Assembly (NCBI GenBank): GCA_013423325.1
Contig: BLJB01000158.1
Location: 2,002 to 66,001, forward strand
DNA: 64,000 bases
Source: Usnea hakonensis
Lineage: Eukaryota > Ascomycota > Lecanoromycetes > Lecanorales > Parmeliaceae
Direction: 5' to 3'
In this document: in pieces, positions 23,601 to 35,100 of the stretch
Numbering within the stretch: position 1 is the first letter of the stretch
How the letters are laid out: the number at the start of each line of letters is the position of its first letter
Position numbers and translations under genes: made by a program
Notes under the pieces: model-generated
What the model was told of the DNA's origin: nothing
Database searches by the model: none
The model's input: the letters and a program-made list of their open reading frames with translations, nothing else

Positions 23601-26600
23601 AAGATGAATCCGCTCCAAGTCTTAGTCAGTTGCAAGTTGCGTTAAGGATGCTGGAGCTCTATGCCGATATCTTGTGCCACAAAGATGGAATTGCTAGTAT
23701 TAAGAAATTCGCTAGGACTGTGACGAACAAGGTAGGTACCGCTTCCATGTGTAAGTACCTCAACTTCGGCTTACGCTTGTCAGTGGCTTCTTCATCTTCT
23801 CGCCGATGACGAGTCAACAGTAGTCGTTTTGGCAGCTAAAGTATTGGCTCGTCTTCTCGTGATCAATGGACCCAGCTATGTGCAAAAGTTCATTGATAAA
23901 ACTGGAGGTATAGTGATTATGAAATATAGGTTCAAGCGCTGGTGGAATGTTCCGGCCATATGGCCCATCTGCTTCGCTGTCTTCTTCGGCCTAGACCCTG
24001 CAGATATCGATTTTTCTAGAGCATTTGACATGTTCAGTCTACTTGAAACGTTCGCGCCCGGGGGCGTAGCCCCTATTGTTAATCCCGCCATGCTACCAGT
24101 GATTACTTCCATGCTCGAGCAAGGTCTCAAGACTGTGACTAGGGAGCAACTGGACCCCGACTCCCCATTGACAGAAAAGAGCAATGAGAAAATGGCAACT
24201 TTTGCAGAGAGTCTAACGACCCCTACACACGCAAGGCAGCGATCTATGACTCTGAGCACTGGTCAATCAAGGTCAAGTTAGTGCTTCGGACATCTGACAT
24301 TGCAATATCAAAATTACTGACATCTGACAGCTGATGGGAGTTCCTCAATTAATACCTTGGCAGATTCTGCCTCTACCTTACGAACAGTCACACGGTTCCT
24401 AGCAGATATTCACTCGAAGTCACAAGCTTTTCGAGACTTCACAGTCAGCTCGCCTTACATCCAGGAATTGTTCTTCGTGTTATTTCCGATTGTTGTGAGC
24501 GCGAATACTGTCAGCCCAGAGGTGGAATTACATTCTCGAGACTCTGCATTGACATTCAAAGGCAGTGATGTCATCATGAGACCTTTGTCTGCAAATTCAA
24601 TGCAAAGGATTCCCGTTGTAAGAACTGCAACTGTGGAGCCTTCGCAGAACCTCAGACCCTCAAGAAATCAAGCACCCAAAAGAATGTCATCATATATCCT
24701 CGTGACATCAGACCCTTCAAATCTGGAGCGCTCAGCTTCTAAGCTGCAACCAGTGATCTCGCCTAGTAGACCTAAGTTCGTGTCAAACCTCAGTGGCTCA
24801 ATTGTCGAAGAGCTCTTGGAGTTGAGCATCGCTGTTTTCTCAGATCAGCTCTTTGCAAGAAAAGATTTTCCAGGGCTGGGCCTGTTCATGCGAGTGCCGC
24901 CAGGATTCCAGGAGCATCAGGCATACTTCGAGACTTTTATTCTACGCAACACCTTGTCACATTTAGGGAATACAATCAAGCTGAACCAGAAACTCCTTTG
25001 GGAACCGCGAGTTCTCACAAACATAGCGCGCTTCGCTGTACATTTGGGAGAAGCTATCTACGAAGGCTGGTTCATCAGCGGTGCGGAAGATACCTTAGAC
25101 TTCATAGCTAATATTCTAGAGTATTTACAGCTTCCAAACATTTCCTCAATCAAGGCCATCAGACTCTGTAGTCAGATCATTACCAATATCAGAACAGTAC
25201 TATTACGAGTAGTACTTCTACGGCTGTCTGAGCTAGATGAAATAAGATATGTTCATGATACAGTTCTATTTCTGAACAAACTTGCCTATTGGCAGACTGT
25301 CTTACTACCAGCAGACGACCCGCAAGATGGATTCCTCAAGCTTCTGTGTTATCTAGTCTACAATAGGTTGACAGGTCTCAATGACCATGTGCGCAAGGCA
25401 GCTGCAAACCTGTGGCGGATGCTGCTCGTCCAGAAAAATGAACAAATCACTGCAATCCTTGAACAAGCAAGTGCTTCCAGTGGCAACGCACTCACAAAAG
25501 GGTTCGAAAAGATCATGGAGCTCGACAATGAGACATTCCTCGGCTGGGTGGATGATCATCGTGAGGGTCTAGACACTGCCTTATTTACTCCTCTGTCAGA
25601 GTTATGGGGATCTTTCGTAGCTGAGGAGAATCGAAGGACCGAGGAGACTGCAAAGGCGAGAGTCAGCAAGAGGAGGGAGAAGCTGAAGCTTTGGGCATCT
25701 GAGAATGCTTCAATCGATGAGATCATTAGACGTCATGAGACGGGGACTGATCACTGGCGATCAAATATCTACGCTGCGGAGCACCTCAAACGCCAACGTG
25801 CTTTACAAGACCAGCAAGACAGCCAAGTGTTCAATGCAGCGACATGGGTAAAAATGAGTCGGGAGCTTCGCCGACCTTGCGGTGTCTTTGATGACCTAGT
25901 AAGTCCGAGATGGCAGCTGGATCAAACTGAAGGACGGAACAGAATGAGGATGCGCCTCATTGCTGACAAAGATGCCCACTTACATGATTATCAACCGAAG
26001 CGCAGTCAATCCCAGGGGCCTGCGAAGCGTCGGCGCAGTACTCTTGCCAGAAATAAAGTACCAGCCAGAGATATTCCGCCGATGCCAAATCAATCGTATA
26101 GCTTACCGAATACACCGAGCTCTCAGGCTAGCTTGATTCATAACGCTGAGAGGTCTACCAAACCATCTGGCGAGCAGGAGAATGATGTGGACGCCGATGA
26201 TGATTTTGAAATGGTAGATGATCCACGAGATACTTCGGAAGACTACGAGGACAAGAATCGCAAAGTCATGCGCAGCCTTCAGCGCGGTGATCAAGTTGAG
26301 CACGTCCACAACGTCTCGAGGATCGTTGGACTTGAGGCAGTAGAGGGCCTCCTCATCCTTGGAAAGGGACACCTGTACCTGCTCGATAACCTTTTCCAAC
26401 GTTCCGATGGCGAGGTAGTGAATGTTTGGCAGGCCCCGCAGGAAGAACGTGACGCATACTTGCAAATGATATCAGGGCGTGAGGCCGGTGAACACTCTGC
26501 GCCGTCTGTGAAGACGGACAGTGAAACGCGAAGCTGGCGCTGGGAGGATGTTCTCAGCATTTCCAAGAGACGCTTCCTATTCCGTGATGTAGCAATAGAA

Positions 26601-28822
26601 GTCTTCTTCGTAGATGGACGAAGCTATTTACTGACTACTAATGATCCAAATCTACGGAATGAGTTGTATCAGAAGCTCCTCGGCAAAGCTACCCACGCTT
26701 CTGACTCTGCGATTGGTGAGGACTCTTGGAGGATTGAATCCGTCAAGAACCAAGGCGACGAAATACAGACGTTTGGTTCCAGATTGACAAGCGTTTTCGC
26801 TCAGAACAACATGAATCCAGCGACTCGCAAATGGATGCGGGGAGAGATCTCCAATTTTCACTACCTAATGCTGGTCAATACCATGGCCGGGCGGACCTTC
26901 AATGACCTAACGCAGTATCCCGTCTTCCCGTGGGTCCTTGCAGATTATACAAGCGAAGAGCTTGACCTTACTAATCCTCGCACTTTTCGGGACTTGACCA
27001 AACCCATGGGATGTCAAGATCCAGGGAGGCAAGCCGAATTCAAGGACCGTTATCAATCTTTTGCAGAAATGGGCGATGACCGGTCGCCACCCTTCCACTA
27101 CGGCACTCACTACTCCTCCGCAATGATTGTTACATCGTATCTCATTCGACTGCAGCCTTTTGTACACTCATATCTCCTGTTGCAAGGTGGCAGTTTCGAC
27201 CATCCAGATCGATTGTTCTATTCTGTGGAAAGAGCCTGGTCCTCAGCCTCAAGGGAGAACATGACCGACGTCAGAGAGCTAATTCCGGAGTTCTTCTACC
27301 TGCCTGAACTTTTCCTTAATCAGAATCAATATGATTTCGGCTCTCGCCAGGGCGGTGCCCCGATTAATACGGTGGATCTTCCGCCTTGGGCTAAAGGTGA
27401 TCCGAAGATATTTATAGCTAAACACCGACAAGCTTTGGAAAGCGAGCATGTCAGTCGGCATTTGCATCAATGGATTGATCTTGTCTTTGGACAGAAACAA
27501 CGCGGAGAAGCTGCTTTGGAGGCAATGAACGTGTTCCACCATTTATCTTACCACGGCGCTAAAGATCTTGATAGCATCGATGATCCGGTGGAGAGATTGG
27601 CGACCATAGGCATCATCCACAACTTTGGTCAGACTCCACATCAAGTGTTTCAGCGGACTCATCCAGCTCGGGAAGACTCGAAATACAAGATGAAGCGGCT
27701 GGATACCGCTGCCGAGGCTCTCACCCGTCTGCCATTTCCTGTGATAGGTACGTGCTGAGGGTAGATGATTCTGTCCCCCACTTACTGAGAATATCCTCAT
27801 AGAGGCCCACGACCGTATCGCGTATCTTCAATACTCGCCAAAGCATGAGAAGCTTATTTGCTCAGCACCTTTTCGAGTCAATATCGGCCCAGCCTATGAC
27901 AAATACATGGAATGGGGTTTCATTGACGGAAGCGTCAGATTCTATGCTGCTGATACCAAAAAGGTATGAAGCCTCATAGCAGGATTTATGGATGCTACTG
28001 ACATGCTACAGCTCATTGGCCTGTCTGAGCACGTGCATCAAGGACAGCTGACGTTCGTTCTGTTTGCAGACTCCAAGACCCTGGTGACGGCAAGTGCAGA
28101 TTGTACGATCTCTGTCTGGACACTGATCGTAACTTCGAATTCTGTTGACCTCCAACCAAAAATTACTTTGTTCGGGCATCGGTCTGCTGTCACGGCAATA
28201 GCAGTATCACCGTCTTTCAGCGCCTTACTCTCTGCTTCTTCCGATGGTCAAGTGTTGCTTTGGGACCTGAATCGCCTAGAGCTTGTCCGCAGACTAACGA
28301 CCGGCAAGCCAGTCGAGGTAAGATGTCACTCGGTAATTGAGAATGATCAAAGGCTTAAAAAATATGCAGTGTGCTCGTATCAATGATGTGACAGGCGTCA
28401 TCATGCTCTGCCGAGGGCCACAAGTCTCGTTATGGACTCTCAATGGCGATCCAATACTAGGGCAAGATATCTGCGTCGAAGGCGATGACACCATCTCCTC
28501 TTGCGCTTTCTATGAAGGATCTGGGAATGAATATCTTGAGCGCAACCTTATCTTTACGGGTCACAAGAAAGGCGTCGTGAATGTAATCGCCCATTTTCTA
28601 TTCCAGCAATTATTACCGCCGACTAATGACAATCAGGTTTGGAACACTGCCATTTCTGAAGGTGCTTTCGTTCTCGGACATGTGAAGCGCATGCATCATT
28701 TAGACCATGCAGGCTATAATCTTGGCACAACCATCACTTCAATTCTGCCTATGGCGCAAAAGGTGTACACAGGAGATGATGATGGGCGAGTTTATGAGTG
28801 GGACTGTATTCAAAGACAATGA
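20641..28822 (+). CDS. BPH1: BEACH-WD40 protein Bph1 (beige/neurobeachin family)
   Basis: Large scaffold acting in endosome/vacuole traffic and protein sorting. Seven exons: 20641-23275, 23331-23731, 23784-24276, 24331-27747, 27803-27963, 28012-28317 and 28370-28822, giving 2621 residues. All six introns are 48-55 bp and each removal restores phase. The N-terminal half is helical armadillo-like, with a concanavalin-A-like lectin fold near residues 370-560. A PH-BEACH domain (about 1840-2000) precedes the BEACH domain, which starts near NPATRKWMRGEISNFHYLM and contains VFPWVLADY and PFHYGTHYSS. WD40 repeats follow (TASADCTISVW, SASSDGQVLLWDL, TGDDDGRVYEWD). The intron at 24277 was placed with donor GTTAGT because the alternative donor GTCAAG at 24272 gives a stop. 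The ATG at 20641 is the first in frame; a short upstream exon cannot be excluded. Confidence 0.93.
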
Positions 28823-29223
28823 TGGACTATGATGACGAAGGTTTCGGACAGACGATTCACGTGGAATTTTATGTACGGTGCATTAAAGGAGGACGTCTGT
28901 AAGAAAGAGTCAGGTGGTTGGCGTTGGCTTGGAAAAGTAGATAGCTAGATGTACATGTATTGAACCAAGGAAAATGGTCATGAGCGATGATTGTTAATGT
29001 GACCTTCTGCCAATGCCAATGCTGAGTTGAAGGCGGAAATGCCTCGGAAATTCTAGATCTAAGCCTAAAAGGGCTAGCCCGGCTCGGATTTGCTCTCGGA
29101 CACTGAGGAGTCCCTTAGTGTCTCGGGGTTTAGTCGGCTAATCTCCACGTCATTTCGTAACTCGTACATATTTCAGCAACATTGGACCTGATAATCCACC
29201 ATACCTGCAGTATCGCCCTCACC
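28823..29223. promoter_or_regulatory. tandem spacer BPH1 to DUF3292 gene, with a small hairpin
   Basis: This gap of 401 bases sits between two plus-strand genes. It contains a hairpin with 10-base arms, GACACTGAGG / CCTTAGTGTC at 29099-29122 (one G-T pair, four-base loop). It could be a transcript end signal or a protein site; I cannot tell. Confidence 0.4.
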
Positions 29224-31511
29224 ATGCCAATGCCAGGCTATGTCTTCAAGGATGGAGGTCCTATCCCAGACTCTGACCTTAAAGACCCCCAGCATGAAGC
29301 TAATCACACGCCTGGTGCGCAACCCCTTATGGAACCGGCAGCAACTACCTCCACCGCCTCGAACACCCCGAACAATGGCACCGTCATAAACACACCCACA
29401 TCATCGAGTGCGTCTGTCTCGAACGCCCCTAGCGACAGCCATGCCCTCGCTATAGAAAGTGCTGATCACGATATCAAAGGTGCCGTCCAGCAAAATCACG
29501 AAGCAGGTGAAGTGCGCGATATGGGCTGGAACGATCACCCCAAGGACGTCCCCTCGCCTTTGGTGGCGAAGCTACCGAATGAAGAGCTCTGGACACTGGT
29601 GCGTCGCTTCAATAAGCAAATGTATCACGTCAAGGCGACGAATGATACCTTGTTGGGGGGCTTGGATCTGAACATTGTGGACGAGGATGAGTTCAGTCCG
29701 GATAAGCTCAGAAGTAATGTTGAGAGGCTTTATATGACCGTTATTATTGGCATGATGGGGTTTGGGAAACATATCGCCCGGTTGAGGAGCTGGAGAGAGC
29801 CACGGAGGACCGCTGGATTTTGCGCTGTGAGGTTTCCAATTGTCTGGTCTGCTTTTGACCAATGGAAACATTGATTAATGATTACTATAGGCTTACGCTG
29901 TTGCCTGGGCTTTCAACTTCCTGATGCCTTTGATGTTCACCACTTTGATCGTTCTCATCTTATACCCACCTTCGCGCCCGTTCCTGTTCCCTCCCGTTCC
30001 AATGGCTTTGGTCAATTCGAAGACTGGTGGCGTCCAAACTCCTCAAGCTGGCATGTTAGGTAGCACGGATAGCGCCACCGGAGCACCTGAAAAACATAAG
30101 GGAGAAGCAGTGGAGCAGGAAGCGCATAATTTCGTCTCTGGCATCGGATCAATAGCCCTCAGCAGCGCTGCAGGCAAACACGAGCAAGGCGATCCGGACT
30201 CAGATCCATTGAATAATTCGGTCCCTGATCCAACCAACATTGCCTCGGACGCAGCGGCAGCCAAGCAGAGCGCGCAGGGGAGCCAACCAGGGGCTCATCA
30301 CGATAAAACGAAGCAGCCGATGGAGCAAGCGATGTGGTTGAAGATGAGGCCGATTATGCATGTCATAGGTGATGTTGCGGATGGTTGGGAGAGATTCGCA
30401 AAGTAAGTCCTCTTTTTAGGTGTTGGCGATTGACGCGCACATGCTGACGCTTACCGTAGCGCTCTATCACCGACTCCCCCTTTCCCTCAGGAGACTCCTA
30501 GATTCAAGTTGGCCGGTATCCTAGTGCCGGCTGTCGCTATTGGATTGCTCACCACCTCTGCCATGTTTATGAAGATGACCACCGCGGGTATCGGGTTCGG
30601 TTTCTTTGGTGATCCACTCATTTGGCGCGGTCTTGATTTACTGAACAAGAACTTCCCGCACTGGCAGAAATTGCTCGAGATCAGAAAGTGCGTCAAATAC
30701 TTCCATTGTCGGGACCGCTTAGCTAATCCGTCGTAGCACAATTCTTAAGGGTGTCCCAACGAATGCTCAGCTCACAATAACCCTCCTGCGGATTGGCGAA
30801 GCGAACAAAGCTCCGATACCCCCACCTCCTCGCTCAGACCAACCTCCCTCTTCCAAACCTGCCTCTATAAACGGAGATGACCTAGCCCTCGATGCCTCCA
30901 ACGAAGAAATTCACGAGGCAATCCACAAGGACGCAGATCAAAAGGCCGCCGAAGAGCAGGCCGAGCATCACGAAGAGGAGAAGAAAAAACACAAGCATGG
31001 CCAACACATTCTGGGTTTCTTCAAAGGCACCACCAAAACGGGCGTGGAAGCCAAATTCGGCATCGACAAAGCACGCGCTGTAGCCGGCTCTCGACACGCC
31101 AAAGACCATCTTGGTGTTCTCCCCAGAACCTCAGACCAGGAATTGTCTGGGCCTGTCGACTTCAAGGGGCGCTACCAGGGCAGCAAAGGCTGGATATACA
31201 TCTCCACCAACGTCGACGTCCCGACCGTCTCCTTCTCCTTCAAATCATCCGATGGCACGGGCCTGGAACCTGAAAAAACATCAGCGAGGTTTTCGGTACC
31301 GGTCGCGGATATCAGGGAGTTGAAAAAGGTGGGTGGATTGGGATGGAAAGCGAAAATCGTGGTTGGATGGGCGACGGGCAAGACGGTGGCGGATGGGTTG
31401 GAGATTGTGGATAAGCAGGGGAAGACGTATAAGGTCACGGCGGTAAAGTTGAGGGAGGAGCTTTTCAATCGGTTGGTGGCGATGGGGGGCCAGAAGTGGG
31501 AGAGTTGGTGA
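29224..31511 (+). CDS. DUF3292 membrane protein (fungal, function unknown)
   Basis: Conserved Pezizomycotina protein; no function is established that I know of. Four exons: 29224-29826, 29891-30402, 30460-30687 and 30737-31511, giving 705 residues. The N-terminal 100 residues are Thr/Ser/Asn-rich. Then come the conserved NEELWTLVRRFNKQMYHVK segment and RLRSWREPRRTAGFCA, which runs across intron 1 into a hydrophobic hairpin (AYAVAWAFNFLMPLMFTTLIVLIL). A second hydrophobic segment, LAGILVPAVAIGLLTT, lies near residue 400. An acidic/basic linker precedes a C-terminal region of alternating strands (GSKGWIYIST...FSVPVADIRELKKV) that looks like a GRAM/PH-like fold; this is inference. The start at ATG 29224 (MPMPGYVF) is used; no earlier in-frame ATG exists nearby. 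It directly follows BPH1 on the same strand. Confidence 0.85.
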
Positions 31512-32191
31512 GGTGGGGTCTGACAGTGTGAGCTTCGTGAAGCGGCTTTCTTGACTATCGCTGTGGCTGTGACCGTTGTAGTTATAGTAGTCTTTTTGAA
31601 CGGGAGCCTTGTACGATATCACGGTGACAGTTTGAGGTGCTCAACTGTATATTGATTCCAGGTTGTGAGAATATCAACGCAGATTTCTTGCAATGGGAGC
31701 CTGCGAAGGCATTCTAATCTAATACTCTATCGATCTGATCTGAAGTGCATGTGCCTTGACTAAATGAAAAGAATGTAAAGAAAAGATCGCACGTATCTAC
31801 ATCCAGCCCTCCTATCTCTCCATCTCATCTTGTACATTGTTTTTGACGCACGCCAGATTGAGAAAGAATCTGCGTGGTCTGTACCTTTTTTTTTCGCTTT
31901 TTTTTTCTTTCATTTTCTCCCCTTTCTCTTCCTCCCCCTTCTATTTTTTCCACTGTGGTCGCTATGCTGTGGTTGCTGTTGTTGTCATTATCATTAGCCA
32001 TTAAGGAGGATCGATTGGAGGCGAATTTTCGCAAGGACGATATGTGATGTAGCGACAGACATGCTTTCCCGTCAACCCCTCCGATTCTCAATCTTCTATT
32101 TTGCAAACTTTTCGGGGCCTTCCCACCCCGCTTTACCCTCCCTTCGAACACACACACACCCCCAACACTTTCTCACCGCAATCCAGGCCTA
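31512..32191. other. convergent spacer with long pyrimidine tract
   Basis: This gap of 680 bases lies between the 3' ends of the DUF3292 and alpha-glucan synthase genes. Bases about 31880-31951 form a strongly pyrimidine-biased tract with T9-T10 runs interrupted by single C and G. No gene was seen. Confidence 0.5.
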
Positions 32192-35100
32192 TCAAGGCTT
32201 GGTCAATTGCTCCTTCCTGAACCAGCGGAAGAAGCCCGCACACACCACGATTTGCGCGATCAACCCGATCCAAAACCAAGCTTCTTTGAGACCATGTAGA
32301 TTGAGTGCCAGATTCGGGAAGATGGGGCCGGGCCCAGTGGCATCCGGCGCGCAAGCGCGAGCGACGATGGTGGCAATAGATCCCAGGACCTGCGCGCACA
32401 CCAAAGCGAACACGACGTGGAACCGAGTCAGCGTTTGTAGGAGGATCATGCCGAAGCCGACGCCTTGAATGGCGTCGAGGGTCCCGAGCCAGAGCCAGAG
32501 GGTGCGGCCGGCTAGAGCGCCGGCGAGGGGAGAGCCGGCCCACGGCACCCACATTCCCATACCCGAAGTCGCCCACAGCATCTGACACCAGCGCGGGGCG
32601 CCGAGACCGACGGCGAACATGGGTAGTATCCACGAATGGCGCAACGAGGCCCGCGAGAAGATGGCTAGCAATACGGCCCAGACGCCGATGAAGAAGCCGA
32701 AGACGAGGAGGACGACGGTCCAGGTTGGAGCGTGGTTGGAGCTCCAGAGGTATCGCCAGTTGCGCCCGTATGGTGCTGAGAGGAAGAAGTTCTGGATGAG
32801 GACGGTGACGAAGAACCAAAGTACGATTTTGCGTCGCATGACTGATTTGTAGAAACTTGGGATTTGGCCCGGCGCTTGACGATAGTAGTCTGGCAGACCG
32901 AAGTACAGAACTAGGCCAATGACCCAAAGTAATATGGCGATGGGTGTTGCGATTGCGGTCAAGAGAGGGCCGTAGATGGCGAGGTTGGCTGAGACGACGC
33001 CGTTGACGGTCTGGTTTGTTAGTTGGGAGCCCCAAAACCAGAGGAAGACGACGTAGATCTGCTGAGATCCTTGGATGACGCAGGCTCGGAAGGCCCATGT
33101 TGCTACCGGGACGCTGCCTGAAAGTCTGTCAGTGACGGAAGGCAGTGCATCTGGAGAAGGGGACGAACCTTCGCTGCCGAAATTAAGAGAAAAGAAGAAT
33201 GCTCCGCTAGAGGAAGCCACGGCGTAGAACGCTGTTGCGACATTCTGTACCCAGCCGCGACCGACCATCGTCCTAGCGGTGGGTGCTAAACCGAGGAGGA
33301 AGAAGGCTAGCCCATAGAAGGCGAAGGGCGTAGCAAGAACGTACACAGATTTGCATGTACGGAACAAAGTCCACCACAGAATTGAAGAGGCAAGGTAGAT
33401 GGAGGCGATAATGTAAAGCTTTTCTGCTGCCTGACCGACCGCGCCTGTGAGTAGTGTGATTTGATAAGAGTTCGCCGCGATGATTTGACCCTGGTAGTAA
33501 GAATCAGCCCAAGCTCACTAATTGAGTAGAAATATCGACTCACGAATGCAAGCATGAAGGAGTAAAGAGGCCACTCGCCAATTCTCCTGAGAAGAAACTT
33601 TTTAATCCGAGTAGGAGGTTTGTAGTCATCGTTCAGAAGGTACTGCTCATGTGCGTTGTTGTGTGCGTCGAAATGTTCTAGCTCCATAGTAGAGGCAGCG
33701 GCAGAAGTAACCATTCTCTCGTTGATAAGCGGTAATCGGAAGACAGACGAAGCTGGGGAGGCCGCGGCCGATTTGCCCATCTTGACATTTCGAAATCTGT
33801 TGAACCAGTCTTTCTCGCTCGAGGTTAAATAGTCTTCGATACAGAGAGGTCCCTCGGATGATTTGCCATTCAGTTTCTCAAGCTTCTTCTCAAATGCATT
33901 ATAGTACAGTCCGGTGGGATCAGTGAAGAATGGTTCCACGCTCTGGAGCTTGTAATCCTTTTTGCCCTGCAAAACTGAGCCAAGACTTAGATAATTGGCT
34001 GAAGGTGCGAGAGGAGGTTCCTCAGGGCTCCCCGAGAAGCTGCTGCCCGAAGCTGACTCAACGAGGACTTGCTCAGGACGGGGGGATCCAGGCCGCGACG
34101 AACTAGAAGAGCTGGTAGAACCCGGCGTAGTCGGCCGAGAGGAAAGTGCTGGTATATGTAGGGAAGCTCCACCATCTGGCCCATGTTCGGCTTGATGAGC
34201 TGCAAGAGACAACTTTAATCGCGCCAGCCTCCGGTCTCTTCGACTAGATTCCTGCTGTTCGGGGCTCAGAATGTATTCTTCAACGGTTCTATCGTCCACA
34301 TCAGTCTCGTACTCGTCTCCGCTCACACTAGTACGCCTGGTGCTACTTGGCCGAGGCGTCCTAGCTCCATAGGGCGTCTCGCTCCCACTCCTGATTTGAC
34401 GTCGTGCCCGGCTACCTTCTGGGTTTCCGAAGTCAAATCTTTGAATATCGCCTTGCCTTGGCTCGGAAGTGGAATCTATCAACACCCCATCGTGCGTGTC
34501 TTCGCGGACTCGGGAGACTTTGCTAGTGCTTGCTGACATCATATTCTCAGGTAAAGGAGGCATGTCTGGGGCATTTTCGGTCATCGAGAGCGCGTAGTCA
34601 TCTGCAATTCTGCTTCGGCTTCTACGTTTGAAGAATCCGACACCCGTAGGACTGGAAGCCCTACTACCAGCACGGCTATTTGTGGCGGTGTTTGTAGCCG
34701 TATTAGTGGCAGTATTCGCGGAAGTGCTTCTGCCTGATCGAGGGCCGATTGAGGGAGTCCTGGACCCGGGTCGTGATTTGCTCAGTCGGTTACGTTTGCG
34801 GGTATTGCGTGTTGGGACATGACCTGGTCCGTATCTCAGCCCGAGTGAAAGTGGACCGCTTTTGGCTTCCCTAATTGGACTCGTAGCGCGAGTTGTTGGC
34901 TCACTAGGAAGCGCACTTGCAAGCGCACTATGCGGTGCTGTATTTGGCGTACTCCTTTGTCCTCTGAAGATACGAGATGGTGTAGAAACGCCGGAAACTG
35001 TGCCCGGATAACGTGCGATCTTATCTCTCTGCTTTAAGGCCGCCTTCTGGCTTAGTCTGATCGCGGTATCTTGCATGATGCTCAAGTCCTCCTGCCATTG

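Noticed and set aside
24272..24330. Alternative BPH1 donor GTCAAG at 24272
   Set aside because: Joining it to the acceptor at 24330 creates an immediate stop; GTTAGT at 24277 keeps phase.
32133..33098. 321-codon minus-strand frame, Arg/His/Pro-rich
   Set aside because: Frame-shifted shadow of the C-terminal membrane domain of alpha-1,3-glucan synthase.
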